From contig JAUZSH010000018.1 in assembly GCA_030949605.1 (NCBI GenBank), positions 1 through 64,000 of the forward strand: a stretch of DNA of 64,000 nucleotides. Reading direction: 5' to 3'. This DNA comes from Ghiorsea sp. Its GTDB lineage: Bacteria; Pseudomonadota; Zetaproteobacteria; Mariprofundales; Mariprofundaceae. Below are positions 21,310-29,925 of the stretch, piece after piece. The translations under genes and the position numbers were made by a program. The notes under the pieces are model-generated. The model saw only the letters and a program-made list of their open reading frames with translations, was not told where the DNA came from and ran no database searches. Each line of letters starts with the position of its first letter. The first letter of the stretch is position 1.

Positions 21310-21519
21310 GTGAGCAATCAAGACAAACAAGAATTATCTTTTGAGCAGGCATTACAAGGTTTGACCAGTATGGTTGAAAAGCTTGAGTCTGGTCAGTTAT
21401 CTTTAGAAGAAAGCGTGAAAGCTTTTGAAGAAGGTGTGAAGCTAACCCGTCAATGTGAGAAATTGCTTGATGATGCTGAGCAGCGTTTGCAGGTGCTTGA
21501 TGCTGATGGTGAGGCTTGA
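21310..21519 (+). CDS. xseB: exodeoxyribonuclease VII small subunit
   Basis: 69 aa from GTG 21310 (GTGGAG upstream). FEQALQGLTSMVEKLESGQL and SLEESVKAFEEGVKLTRQCEKLL are the XseB helical hairpin consensus. It partners XseA, not in this window, in degrading single-stranded DNA. It overlaps ispA, the usual xseB-ispA-dxs order. Confidence 0.95.
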   Translation: MSNQDKQELSFEQALQGLTSMVEKLESGQLSLEESVKAFEEGVKLTRQCEKLLDDAEQRLQVLDADGEA

Positions 21520-22409
21520 TGCAAGCACCACTTTTTCTTTCAGAGCACGCTGTTGCCACTGAAAACTTTTGTAAACAATATATCGAAACCAAACAAACGC
21601 ATATCCCCAAGCGATTGTATGATGCCATGTTGTATTCACTTTTGGCAGGGGGTAAGCGGGTGCGCCCAGCTTTGGTGTTGGCATGTTATCAAGCGTGTGG
21701 TGGAGAGAATTTAGAAACAGCAATGCCTGCGGCGGCAAGCATTGAATGTATGCACACCTATTCGCTGATTCATGATGATTTGCCATGCATGGATGATGAT
21801 GATTTAAGGCGCGGAAAACCTACATGTCACAAGCAGTTTGATGAAGAAACGGCTGTGCTTGCTGCTGATGCACTGCAAGCGTTGAGCTTTGAGATGTTGG
21901 CTGGTTTGAATGCGGATGCAGACACGCGTATCACCTTGGTTAAAGACATGGCGTTGGCTTCAGGTTGCCAAGGCATGGTTGGCGGTCAAATGATGGATAT
22001 TGAGGCTGAAAATCAAGATATTTCTGATGTGTTGCAAGTGGAGCGTATTCATTTGCATAAAACAGGCGAATTGTTGCGTTGGTCGTGTGAAGCAGGTGCG
22101 CGGTTAGCCAATGCCGATGAAACACAATTCCAAGCTTGTTCACGGTTTGGTAAAGCTGTTGGGCTTCTTTTTCAAATTGCCGATGATATATTGGACACCA
22201 CAGCCAGCAGCGAAATATTGGGAAAAAGCGCGGGTAAAGATGAAGCACAAAACAAGGCGACTTATGTGTCGGTGTTGGGTGTGATAAAAGCACGTGAATT
22301 GGCGGATGAAATGTGTCAGATTGCGCTGGATGCGTGTTCGTCATTGCAAGGTGATGCGGGTATGCAACTCAAAACATTGGCAACTTATATTTTAAAGCGA
22401 GGGCAATGA
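21519..22409 (+). CDS. ispA: farnesyl diphosphate synthase
   Basis: About 296 aa. GGKRVRPALVLACY, the first Asp-rich motif HDDLPCMDDDDLRRG (four residues between the Asp pairs, as in type II bacterial FPP synthases) and second motif FQIADDILDTT are intact. It condenses IPP with DMAPP and GPP to make FPP, feeding ispB at 12.8 kb. It overlaps xseB and dxs. Confidence 0.94.
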   Translation: MQAPLFLSEHAVATENFCKQYIETKQTHIPKRLYDAMLYSLLAGGKRVRPALVLACYQACGGENLETAMPAAASIECMHTYSLIHDDLPCMDDDDLRRGKPTCHKQFDEETAVLAADALQALSFEMLAGLNADADTRITLVKDMALASGCQGMVGGQMMDIEAENQDISDVLQVERIHLHKTGELLRWSCEAGARLANADETQFQACSRFGKAVGLLFQIADDILDTTASSEILGKSAGKDEAQNKATYVSVLGVIKARELADEMCQIALDACSSLQGDAGMQLKTLATYILKRGQ

Positions 22410-24280
22410 TGTCAGACACTAAAAACTTAGACTTATTGCATTCGATAACAGGCGTTGATGACTTAAAACGCCTCAAGACATCGCAGTTACCCGAATTATC
22501 CCAACAAATGCGCGATTATTTGATTGAAACCCTTGCCCCGATTGGTGGGCATTTGGGCGCAGGGCTTGGTGTGGTGGAATTATCTATTGCATTGCATTAT
22601 GTGTTTGACTCACCGAATGATAAAATGGTTTGGGATGTGGGGCATCAGGCTTATCCGCATAAGATTTTAACTGGTCGTCTAGAAGGTATGCCTACCATGC
22701 GCCAATATGGTGGCTTGAATGGGTTTACCAAACGCAAAGAATCTGAACATGATTGTTTTGGTGCGGGTCACGCATCCACGTCTATTTCCGCAGCTTACGG
22801 TTTTGCCATGGGCAGAGACTTGCAGGCGCAAGACCATCATAGCATTGCCATTATTGGTGATGGTTCATTGGGCGGCGGCATGGCTTTTGAAGCCTTGAAC
22901 CATGCAGGTGGCAACGATAACAACCTGTTGGTTGTGTTGAATGATAATGAAATGTCGATTGCACCCAATGTTGGCGCAATGTCATCCTATTTGGCACGGA
23001 TTATCACGGATAAGAGCTATACCAGTGCCAAAGAAGCGGCGAAAAAGATTTTGAATAAAGTGCCTGCTGTATTTGATGTGGCGAAACGCTTGGAAGGGCA
23101 TGTCAAAGGTATGATTACACCAGGCACACTGTTTGAAGAGCTTGGTTTTAGATATATTGGTCCGATTGATGGGCATGATTTTGACCACTTGTTACCCACC
23201 TTGGAAAACTGCAAAGATTTGAAAGGTCCTGTTTTATTGCATGTCTTAACCAAAAAAGGTTTGGGTTACTCTCCCGCCGAAGAAGACCCTGAAACATGGC
23301 ATGGTTTAGGCCCTTATTGCTTGAAATCAGGCACACCGATTAAGAACGCAAATGCGCCCAAATCATACACCCAAGCTTTTGGTGATACCCTGATTGCATT
23401 GGCAAAAGAAGATGAATCCATTGTGGCCATCACTGGCGCTATGCCAGGTGGCACGGGTTTATCGCCATTTGCCAAGGTGTTTCCCAAGCGGTGTATTGAT
23501 GTGGGCATTGCTGAGCAACATGCACTCACATTTGCAGGCGGTTTGGCTTGCGCTGGCATGAAACCTGTGGTGGCAATTTACTCCACTTTCTTGCAACGCG
23601 CTTATGACCAAATTATTCATGATATTTGTATCCAAAACCTGCATGTGGTGATGTGTTTGGATAGGGCAGGCATTGTGGGTGCAGATGGGGCAACGCATAC
23701 GGGTATGTTTGATATTGCCTTCCTTAGATGTTTGCCAAATATGACAATTATGTGTCCGAAAGATGAAGTGGAGCTCACCCATATGCTTAAAACTGCATTG
23801 GAAGATATTGATGGGCCAGTGGCGATTCGTTATCCGCGTGGTTCAGGTTTGGGTTTAGAGGCTGAAACACCCAAGGTATTACCGATTGCTCAAGCAGAGC
23901 TTATTCAAGCGGGTAAAGATGGGTTAATTGTCTCTGTGGGCACACGTTTCTCTGATGCGCAAACCGCCGTTCAAACCTTAAAGGATGAAGATAATAAAAA
24001 CTTTGCATTGCTTAACCTTAGGTTTGTTAAACCGCTGGATATAGATGCCATTACCCAAGCTTTGCCCAAGGGTAAACCATTGGTTGTGGTTGAAGAGGGT
24101 GTTGCACACGGTGGCATTGGTGAGTTGATTGCCGTTGAAGCTTTGAAATCAGGCTGGCATGGTGCATTTGTCCATATTGCTATGCCTGATGTCTTTCCAG
24201 AGCATGGTACGCAAGCTGAAATATTGTGTGATTTGAAGTTGGATAGTGCAGGTATTGTTGAACAAGTGAGGGGTGTATGA
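22406..24280 (+). CDS. dxs: 1-deoxy-D-xylulose-5-phosphate synthase
   Basis: 624 aa. The thiamine-diphosphate enzyme that opens the MEP isoprenoid pathway from pyruvate and glyceraldehyde-3-phosphate. VWDVGHQAYPHKILTGR, the TPP site GDGSLGGGMAFEALNHAG with NDNEMSI, DVGIAEQHALTFAGGLA and DRAGIVGADGATHTG are all intact. Its start overlaps the ispA stop (ATGATG). It needs TPP, made through thiC and thiL in this window. Confidence 0.97.
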   Translation: MMSDTKNLDLLHSITGVDDLKRLKTSQLPELSQQMRDYLIETLAPIGGHLGAGLGVVELSIALHYVFDSPNDKMVWDVGHQAYPHKILTGRLEGMPTMRQYGGLNGFTKRKESEHDCFGAGHASTSISAAYGFAMGRDLQAQDHHSIAIIGDGSLGGGMAFEALNHAGGNDNNLLVVLNDNEMSIAPNVGAMSSYLARIITDKSYTSAKEAAKKILNKVPAVFDVAKRLEGHVKGMITPGTLFEELGFRYIGPIDGHDFDHLLPTLENCKDLKGPVLLHVLTKKGLGYSPAEEDPETWHGLGPYCLKSGTPIKNANAPKSYTQAFGDTLIALAKEDESIVAITGAMPGGTGLSPFAKVFPKRCIDVGIAEQHALTFAGGLACAGMKPVVAIYSTFLQRAYDQIIHDICIQNLHVVMCLDRAGIVGADGATHTGMFDIAFLRCLPNMTIMCPKDEVELTHMLKTALEDIDGPVAIRYPRGSGLGLEAETPKVLPIAQAELIQAGKDGLIVSVGTRFSDAQTAVQTLKDEDNKNFALLNLRFVKPLDIDAITQALPKGKPLVVVEEGVAHGGIGELIAVEALKSGWHGAFVHIAMPDVFPEHGTQAEILCDLKLDSAGIVEQVRGV

Positions 24281-25041
24281 TGAAAATAATAACTTTATGG
24301 GTTGTTTTGATTTCACTAGCAGCTTGCAGCCAAGAGCAAGTGCCAGAAGTGAAGTCACCAGTAGCTACGCCTCAATCGACCAATAAAAGCCTAGTTGCAG
24401 AGGAAGTAGGGGATACTGCCAAACCAAATATGGATGCAAAACAAGTTGAAACTACAATTGAAGTTCAGGTTAACAAAAGCATGGAAATTTCAAAGGCGGA
24501 GCAACCTGAAGTGAAGGTTGCCCCTAAAGAAGTTGCTCCCAAGGAAGAAGTACAGACCAAAGAAGTTGTGATTGAAGAACAAGATACGTTAGCAGGAAAT
24601 CAAGAAGAAATTGCACCTACCGCAGTGCCTGCGAAAGTCATTGCACCACCAACACAAGGCAAAGGCGAAATTCGCAGTGAGCCCAAAAATCCACCCAAAC
24701 AAGGTTTGATGCTTAAAACAAGTCGTGGTGATGCGATTTCGGGTAAAAAGGTGGCTAAAAAATGCATGTCTTGCCATACCTTTAATCAAGGTGGAAAGAA
24801 AAAAACAGGCCCCAATTTATTTGGTATTATGGGGCAAGCCAAGGGTTCTGTTGATGGCTATAAATACGGCACATATTTAAAAGATGTTGGTGGTGTTTGG
24901 GATGAAAATAGCTTGCGCACTTGGATTGCAGACTCCAAAGGTGTTGCCAAAAAAGCAGGTAAAAAAACCAAGATGTCATCGCAAAAAATCAATGGTAAAA
25001 AATCTGATGACTTGATTGCATACCTTGAAACACTTCAATAA
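24277..25041 (+). CDS. lipoprotein class I cytochrome c
   Basis: 254 aa. ISLAAC is a lipobox, so it is probably lipid-anchored. Residues 25-150 are a Pro/Glu/Lys/Val-rich linker with VAPKEVAPKEE-type repeats. The C-terminal about 100 aa are a class I cytochrome c: heme motif CMSCH (C163, C166, H167), TGPNLFGIMG, and Met about 233 in KMSSQKI as the likely sixth ligand. The long flexible arm would let the heme domain reach across the periplasm. It overlaps the dxs stop by 4 bp. Electron partner unknown. Confidence 0.88.
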   Translation: MMKIITLWVVLISLAACSQEQVPEVKSPVATPQSTNKSLVAEEVGDTAKPNMDAKQVETTIEVQVNKSMEISKAEQPEVKVAPKEVAPKEEVQTKEVVIEEQDTLAGNQEEIAPTAVPAKVIAPPTQGKGEIRSEPKNPPKQGLMLKTSRGDAISGKKVAKKCMSCHTFNQGGKKKTGPNLFGIMGQAKGSVDGYKYGTYLKDVGGVWDENSLRTWIADSKGVAKKAGKKTKMSSQKINGKKSDDLIAYLETLQ

Positions 25042-25130
25042 ATTGAATATTTATTGACTATGCATTGCTTGTTAAAACTTTATTCGTAGGCTTTGGCATA
25101 TGATACATTCAAAGGAAAATACTCAATTGG

Positions 25131-25166
25131 GTGCTAAAGCGATGAGTGGGAAAACCACTTTAGCAC
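25131..25166. other. inverted repeat before pssA
   Basis: GTGCTAAAG and CTTTAGCAC flank 18 nt that contain a smaller GTGG...CCAC pair. It lies 21 bp before the pssA start, so it could end the dxs-cytochrome transcript or act in the pssA leader. Confidence 0.4.
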
Positions 25167-25187
25167 GCCGTAAGGTTACTTAAGTCC

Positions 25188-25985
25188 GTGGAAGCTAAAG
25201 AAAGCCGTCCCGTCCATACGATCAAACGTAGGGGTATTTACATCCTGCCAAGCATGTTTACTTTGCTTGGTCTTCTTTGTGGTTTTTTCTCTTTGGTCAG
25301 CTCTATTCAAGGCAACTATGAATCAGCGGCGTGGGCAATTATTGGCGCGGCAATTTTTGATATGCTGGACGGTCGGGTTGCGCGATTATTAAACGCGGAA
25401 ACTGCATTTGGTGCAGAGCTTGACTCTTTGGCTGACATGGTTTCTTTTGGTGTTGCCCCTGCAGTGTTGGTCTACCTTTGGGCATTAACACCTTATGATA
25501 AGCTGGGTTGGCTGGTCGCCTTTTTGATTGTAGCAGGTTCTGCGCTTCGTCTTGCACGGTTTAATGTGCAACTTGCCAGCCAAGAAAAACGATATTTTCA
25601 AGGTTTACCCACACCTGCATTGGCCATTTTTATGGCATCGGGTGTGTTGTTTTATTCATCCTTTGATGCCACGCCATCAAGTGGGCTTTGGTTAATTTTA
25701 AGCATGGCTTTGGCATGGCTTTTGGTGAGCAATGTTCGCTTTTTATCAGGTAAGGATATTGATTTAAAACAAAAACGTTCGTTTGCTGTTTTGGTGGCTA
25801 TTTTGGGCGCTGTTGTGCTGCTGGTGCTTGATCCGCACCGTGTGCTTTTCTTTGTGTTCTTAGCGTATTGTGTGCATGGTCCGATTATGAGTGTGTGGCA
25901 AGGGCAAAAAGCAGCAAGGTTGCGCTTGAAAAAACGATTAGCGCGTGCCAAAGCGAAGAAAAATGACATTGACAATGCAGATTAG
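25188..25985 (+). CDS. pssA: CDP-diacylglycerol-serine O-phosphatidyltransferase
   Basis: 265 aa from GTG 25188. The CDP-alcohol phosphotransferase motif DG(x)2AR(x)nG(x)3D(x)3D is seen as DMLDGRVARLLNAETAFGAELDSLADM (in order, two parts). About eight hydrophobic segments follow, with a basic C-terminus. It makes phosphatidylserine at the membrane. ilvC-pssA-leuA is a common proteobacterial order; here pssA directly precedes the leuA leader. Confidence 0.93.
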   Translation: MEAKESRPVHTIKRRGIYILPSMFTLLGLLCGFFSLVSSIQGNYESAAWAIIGAAIFDMLDGRVARLLNAETAFGAELDSLADMVSFGVAPAVLVYLWALTPYDKLGWLVAFLIVAGSALRLARFNVQLASQEKRYFQGLPTPALAIFMASGVLFYSSFDATPSSGLWLILSMALAWLLVSNVRFLSGKDIDLKQKRSFAVLVAILGAVVLLVLDPHRVLFFVFLAYCVHGPIMSVWQGQKAARLRLKKRLARAKAKKNDIDNAD

Positions 25986-26005
25986 TTCTGCGCATACTCT
26001 GCCAC

Positions 26006-26083
26006 ATGAATATTTTTAACCTGCACCTGCTCCTTTTAAGCGACATGCAATTATTGTGTGGCTTAGGCTCGTGCGCAGACTAA
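26006..26083 (+). CDS. leuL: leucine-rich leader peptide of leuA
   Basis: A 25-codon frame from ATG 26006 to TAA 26081-26083. It begins MNIFNLHLLLL and continues through a second Leu pair, in all eight Leu among 25 residues, including four in a row. It ends 34 bp before an intrinsic terminator that itself precedes leuA. This is the layout of a ribosome-mediated attenuator: stalling at Leu codons when leucine-tRNA is short would favour read-through. Function is inferred from sequence. Confidence 0.75.
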   Translation: MNIFNLHLLLLSDMQLLCGLGSCAD

Positions 26084-26143
26084 ATAAGTAAGATTTATTT
26101 AGTGTTTGACGTTTCGAGCCACGGTTATCCCCGTGGCTTTTTT
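26079..26143 (+). promoter_or_regulatory. leuA transcription attenuator
   Basis: The terminator stem AGCCACGG (26117-26124)/CCGTGGCT (26131-26138) is followed by a T-run. Upstream GTGGCTT (26058-26064), inside the last Leu codons of the leader, can pair with GAGCCAC (26116-26122) as an antiterminator. A further hairpin ACTAAATAA/TTATTTAGT (26079-26103) covers the leader stop. Confidence 0.75.
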
Positions 26144-26174
26144 GTTTTTGGCTGGTGTTTTAAGGAGAGATAAG

Positions 26175-27719
26175 ATGTCTGAGCGGTTGTATGTATTCGA
26201 CACAACATTACGTGATGGCGAGCAATCCCCAGGTTGTTCGATGAATATTGAAGAAAAATTGCGTATTGCCCATGCGCTTGCGGCTTTGGGCGTGGATGTG
26301 ATTGAAGCAGGATTTCCAGTGGCTTCACCTGATGACTTTACTGCAGTGAATCGTATTGCAGCCGAAGTGCCTGATGCCATCATTGCAGGTCTAGCGCGTG
26401 CGCATCCTAAAGATATTGATGGGGTGGCAGAAGCGATTAAACCCGCAGGTGATAGAGGGCGCATTCACACATTTATTGCAACCAGCCCTATTCATATGGA
26501 AGCCAAACTTCGCATGAGCCCTGATGAAGTGGTGGAGCGTGCTGTAGCTGCTGTAAAACAAGCGCGTAATTTGGTGGCGAATGTTGAATTTTCTGCTGAA
26601 GATGCAGGTCGCTCGGATGATGATTTCTTGTGCCGCATTGTGGAGAAAGTGATTGATGCAGGTGCTTCTGTTATCAATATCCCAGATACCGTGGGTTATA
26701 TGACCCCTGATGAGTTTGGGCGTAAGATTAAGTTGTTGCGTGAGCGCGTACCCAATGCACATAAAGCGATATTCTCGGTGCATTGCCACAATGATTTGGG
26801 CTTGGCAGTGGCAAATTCTTTGGCAGCCGTTGAAAATGGCGCAAGGCAAGTGGAATGTACCATCAATGGCTTGGGTGAGCGTGCTGGTAATGCGGCATTG
26901 GAAGAAATCGTGATGATTTTAAAAACACGCACTGACAGATATAGCATTGATACAGGCATTGATACCACCAAAATCGTGGCAACATCCAAATTGGTTTCGC
27001 AAATCACAGGTATGCCGATTCAGGCGAATAAAGCGATTGTGGGAGCCAATGCTTTTGCCCATGAATCGGGTATTCATCAAGATGGTATGTTAAAGCATAA
27101 GAAAACTTATGAAATCATGACACCTGAATCTGTGGGCTGGAATACCAACCGTATGGTATTAGGTAAACATTCAGGACGTGCGGCATTAAAGGCGCGCTAT
27201 GTTGAATTGGGTGTTGCGCTTGATGATGAGCATCTGGTTGCTGTGTTTGAGCGTTTTAAAAAGCTTGCAGATAAGAAAAAAGATATTTTTGATGAAGATT
27301 TACAAGCTTTATTGAATGAAGACTTTGAAATAAACACAGAGCATGTGAAATTGCTTGGTTTGCATGTGGCATCAGGTACCCAAGATGCACCAGTGGCGGC
27401 AGTAAAACTTGATATTGATGGTGAAATATTTGAGGCAATAGCCAAAGGTGATGGCCCTGTAGATGCTGCATTTAAGGCGATAAAATCTTTGGTTGAACCC
27501 AATGGTAAGTTGTTGTTGTATTCGGTGAATGCAATTACAGCAGGCACAGATGCACAAGGCGAAGTCACTGTGCGTTTGCAAGATGGGGATAGAATCGTCA
27601 ATGCACAAGGCTCGGATACGGATATTGTGGTCGCATCCGCCAAAGCACTGATTGCAGCATTAAATAAACTGCCCAATATGCACGCTAGGGAAGTTCATGC
27701 TCAATACTCTGGTGTTTAA
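26175..27719 (+). CDS. leuA: 2-isopropylmalate synthase
   Basis: 514 aa from ATG 26175 (RBS TAAGGAG); the open frame upstream to 26106 passes through the attenuator. It condenses 2-oxoisovalerate with acetyl-CoA, the first leucine step. [34 protein letters not shown] metal motif, [14 protein letters not shown] and [13 protein letters not shown] are diagnostic, and a C-terminal regulatory domain (about 390-514) is present for leucine feedback. Control by leucine is therefore likely at both RNA and protein level. Confidence 0.97.
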   Translation: MSERLYVFDTTLRDGEQSPGCSMNIEEKLRIAHALAALGVDVIEAGFPVASPDDFTAVNRIAAEVPDAIIAGLARAHPKDIDGVAEAIKPAGDRGRIHTFIATSPIHMEAKLRMSPDEVVERAVAAVKQARNLVANVEFSAEDAGRSDDDFLCRIVEKVIDAGASVINIPDTVGYMTPDEFGRKIKLLRERVPNAHKAIFSVHCHNDLGLAVANSLAAVENGARQVECTINGLGERAGNAALEEIVMILKTRTDRYSIDTGIDTTKIVATSKLVSQITGMPIQANKAIVGANAFAHESGIHQDGMLKHKKTYEIMTPESVGWNTNRMVLGKHSGRAALKARYVELGVALDDEHLVAVFERFKKLADKKKDIFDEDLQALLNEDFEINTEHVKLLGLHVASGTQDAPVAAVKLDIDGEIFEAIAKGDGPVDAAFKAIKSLVEPNGKLLLYSVNAITAGTDAQGEVTVRLQDGDRIVNAQGSDTDIVVASAKALIAALNKLPNMHAREVHAQYSGV

Positions 27720-27725
27720 GAAGTT

Positions 27726-27805
27726 CGTCATTCCCGCGAAGGCGGGAATCCATAAAATACAGTATATTTCAAGTTTGATAGATTCCCGCCTTCGCGGGAA
27801 TGACG
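27726..27805. repeat. palindromic repeat with perfect 25-bp arms
   Basis: CGTCATTCCCGCGAAGGCGG... at 27726-27750 is exactly inverted at 27781-27805. A variant half occurs near 11420. Such GTCATTCCCGCG palindromes are dispersed non-autonomous repeats in many proteobacteria. It may also end the leuA transcript. Confidence 0.75.
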
Positions 27806-27823
27806 AGGGGGATAGGTGAAGTT

Positions 27824-28249
27824 TTGAAGATTATAGCTTATACAGACGGTGCATGTTCAGGTAATCCTGGTCCTGGAGGTTGGGGTGTGTGGCTGCGCGC
27901 AGGTCATCATGAAAAAGAATTGTGTGGCGGTGAGAAAAACACCACCAACCAACGCATGGAACTTCAAGCTGCGATTGAAGCACTCAAAGCCTTGAAGCAA
28001 CCGAGCGTAATCACCATTATTTCAGACTCTAAGTATGTGTTGAATGGCATTACGGATTGGATTCATGGGTGGAAAAAAAGAGGCTGGAAAAACAGTAAAA
28101 AAGAACCCGTGGCGAATCGTGAGTTGTGGGAAGCACTGGATACTTTAAACCAAATTCATGATGTGGATTGGCAGTGGGTGAAGGGTCATTCGGGTGATAA
28201 AGGTAATGATAAAGCGGATGAACTTGCAAGACAGGGTATTCCAAGTTGA
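27824..28249 (+). CDS. rnhA: ribonuclease HI
   Basis: About 141 aa from TTG 27824, with AGGTGA just upstream; no ATG is available and the longer frame from 27800 begins in repeat sequence. It cuts RNA in RNA-DNA hybrids. The catalytic set is visible: Asp in [17 protein letters not shown], Glu in [11 protein letters not shown], Asp in ISDSKYV and Asp in [16 protein letters not shown]. Confidence 0.95.
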   Translation: MKIIAYTDGACSGNPGPGGWGVWLRAGHHEKELCGGEKNTTNQRMELQAAIEALKALKQPSVITIISDSKYVLNGITDWIHGWKKRGWKNSKKEPVANRELWEALDTLNQIHDVDWQWVKGHSGDKGNDKADELARQGIPS

Positions 28250-28265
28250 GTGGTGGTTATAAAAC

Positions 28266-28364
28266 TACCCCGTCAGGTTTTAGCTGCCACCCCTTCATAC
28301 TTGAAGGGGAATATGAACGCTCATTCCCCTCTTGTTAAGAGGGGTGTCTGTTTACAGACGGGGT
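28266..28364. repeat. palindromic repeat with three nested hairpins
   Basis: Outer ACCCCGTC/GACGGGGT encloses CCCCTTCATACTTGAAGGGG and CCCCTCTTGTTAAGAGGGG. It fills the rnhA-yciB gap and could terminate rnhA. Confidence 0.65.
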
Positions 28365-28398
28365 GTTTGAATGAGAAAGAAAAAAGGAAGTAATTTTT

Positions 28399-28947
28399 AT
28401 GAAAATGTTGATTGATTTTTTACCCGTAGCGTTATTTTTTATCGTCTACAAAATGGAAGATATTTATATGGCAACGGCGGTATTGATTATTGCCAGTGCG
28501 GTGCAAACGGTAGGGGTTCGTTTATGGAAAGGAAAGTTTGAGCAGAGCCATGTGATTACGCTGGTATTGGTGGCTGTTTTTGGTGGTTTAACTTTATTTT
28601 TACATGATGAGATGTTTATCAAATGGAAACCATCCATTATTAATTGGCTGTTTGCTGTGGTGCTCTTAGGTAGCATGTGGATTGGTAAACAAAATATTAT
28701 TCAGCGTATGATGGGTGGTCAGGTGAGTTTGCCGCAGCATGTTTGGACGAAGCTCAATGTGGCTTGGGCTGTTTTCTTTACTTTCCTTGGCTTTCTTAAT
28801 CTTTATGTTGTTTATAATTATGATACGGACACTTGGGTGAATTTCAAAATGTTTGGTTTAATGGGTCTCACGGTTGTATTTATTATTGGGCAAAGCCTGT
28901 ATATGGCGAAATATATAGAACTTGATGAAAGTAAAAGTGACACATAA
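28399..28947 (+). CDS. yciB: inner membrane septation protein A (YciB/IspZ family)
   Basis: 182 aa with five hydrophobic segments. DFLPVALFFIVYK, the pattern IYMATAVLIIASAVQ, LHDEMFIKWKPSIINW and the GFLNLYVVYNYDTDTWVNFK block are YciB signatures. It is an inner-membrane protein connected with cell division and envelope synthesis in enterobacteria; its exact role is unsettled. Confidence 0.93.
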   Translation: MKMLIDFLPVALFFIVYKMEDIYMATAVLIIASAVQTVGVRLWKGKFEQSHVITLVLVAVFGGLTLFLHDEMFIKWKPSIINWLFAVVLLGSMWIGKQNIIQRMMGGQVSLPQHVWTKLNVAWAVFFTFLGFLNLYVVYNYDTDTWVNFKMFGLMGLTVVFIIGQSLYMAKYIELDESKSDT

Positions 28948-29084
28948 TGCGCGTAAAAAGTGACATTTATGGGCACTTCTTGTATTGAAGGCATGAAATA
29001 GCACCATTCTGTTTGGCATTAGCATTGCTTTAGAGTAGTTAACATGTCTGTAGTAGGCATCAAATCATAAAAAGGGGATTTCAT

Positions 29085-29501
29085 ATGAATCTTAAAACAC
29101 AAAAGGGTTTCACGCTTATCGAATTGATGATCGTTGTCGCTATTATCGGTATTCTAGCATCGATTGCTATTCCGCAATTTTCTGCTTTTCGTATTAAAGC
29201 ATTTAACTCAGCTGCCAATGCTGATGTTAAAAATGGTCAAACCATTATTGAAGCAGCATATACCAATAGCTATACGTACCCAACAACAGCTGCACAAGTT
29301 ACATCGGCTACTTTAACGCTTTCTAGTGAAACTTGGGCTTCATCGGATGGTGTAACTATTGGCCATACTGGTAGTAAAACATCATATACGATTGCATCTA
29401 AACATATTGGTGGTGACATTCGCTTCACAGCATCACAAAATGCATCTATCACTGAAACTACCGCCCCACAAGGTGTAGCATTGGCTGTAGGCGACTTTTA
29501 A
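29085..29501 (+). CDS. pilA: type IV pilin major-subunit-like protein
   Basis: 138 aa. The prepilin leader MNLKTQKG is cut before FTLIELMIVVAIIGILASIAIPQF, recognised in two parts (Gly8, Phe9, Glu13). The C-terminal region is Thr/Ser/Ala-rich and has no Cys pair, so there is no disulphide loop as in type IVa pilins of Pseudomonas. RBS AAGGGG. A strong terminator follows at 29533. A downstream O-antigen ligase-like gene could glycosylate it. Confidence 0.9.
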   Translation: MNLKTQKGFTLIELMIVVAIIGILASIAIPQFSAFRIKAFNSAANADVKNGQTIIEAAYTNSYTYPTTAAQVTSATLTLSSETWASSDGVTIGHTGSKTSYTIASKHIGGDIRFTASQNASITETTAPQGVALAVGDF

Positions 29502-29532
29502 TCGAGGTTGACAGATTGACAGATTGTTAGAG

Positions 29533-29568
29533 AAGGGGTGGTTTGCGCGAGTGAACCACCCCTTTTTT
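29533..29568 (+). terminator. terminator of the pilin gene
   Basis: AAGGGGTGGTT and AACCACCCCTT form an 11-bp stem followed by a T-run. Confidence 0.9.
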
Positions 29569-29571
29569 CTT

Positions 29572-29597
29572 TTAATAATATACGGTAAAAGATGATA
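29572..29597. repeat. 26-bp direct repeat, left copy
   Basis: Identical to 29900-29925. The two copies bracket the RAYT remnant, and the right copy includes the start codon of the ABC gene. Confidence 0.8.
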
Positions 29598-29606
29598 TAG
29601 TTATTC

Positions 29607-29873
29607 ATGAATAAAAATAAAATGGGTCAGACTCGATTGATTAATATAGCTTTGGGTTTGAATGCAGTAGAACGGTGTGAAGTTTACAAAGGGTTATTTG
29701 TCAGTCATGTTGATTCAAATAAGCTTGAAGAGATTAGGGAAGCAACGAATAAATCATGGGTATTGGGATCAAGTCTGTTTAAGGAAAGGATTGAAGAGCT
29801 TACAGCAAGGCAGGCGCAACCTAAAGGGAGGGGCGGTGATAGAAAGTCGAAGAAATATCAAGAAAGAGTCTGA
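29607..29873 (+). pseudogene. C-terminal remnant of a REP-associated (Y1) transposase
   Basis: 88 codons. YKGLFVSHVDSNKLEEIREA, TNKSWVLGSSLFKERIEELT and GRGGDRKSKKYQERV match the C-terminal tail of RAYT/TnpA-REP proteins; the catalytic HUH and Tyr region is absent. GGGTCAGACTC (about 29624) and GAGTCTGACCC (about 29866) are inverted at its ends, as seen around RAYT genes. Not functional. Confidence 0.75.
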
Positions 29874-29899
29874 CCCTATCGATGCCTGCGTAACATCAG

Positions 29900-29925
29900 T
29901 TAATAATATACGGTAAAAGATGATA
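29900..29925. repeat. 26-bp direct repeat, right copy
   Basis: Second copy of 29572-29597; contains ATG 29920 of the ABC ATPase gene. GCGTAACATCAG just before it is the end motif of the palindromic family at 9952-10148. Confidence 0.8.

Noticed and set aside
27197-27676. 159-codon minus-strand frame opposite leuA
   Set aside because: Composition mirrors the leuA codons and no motif or ribosome-binding site is seen.
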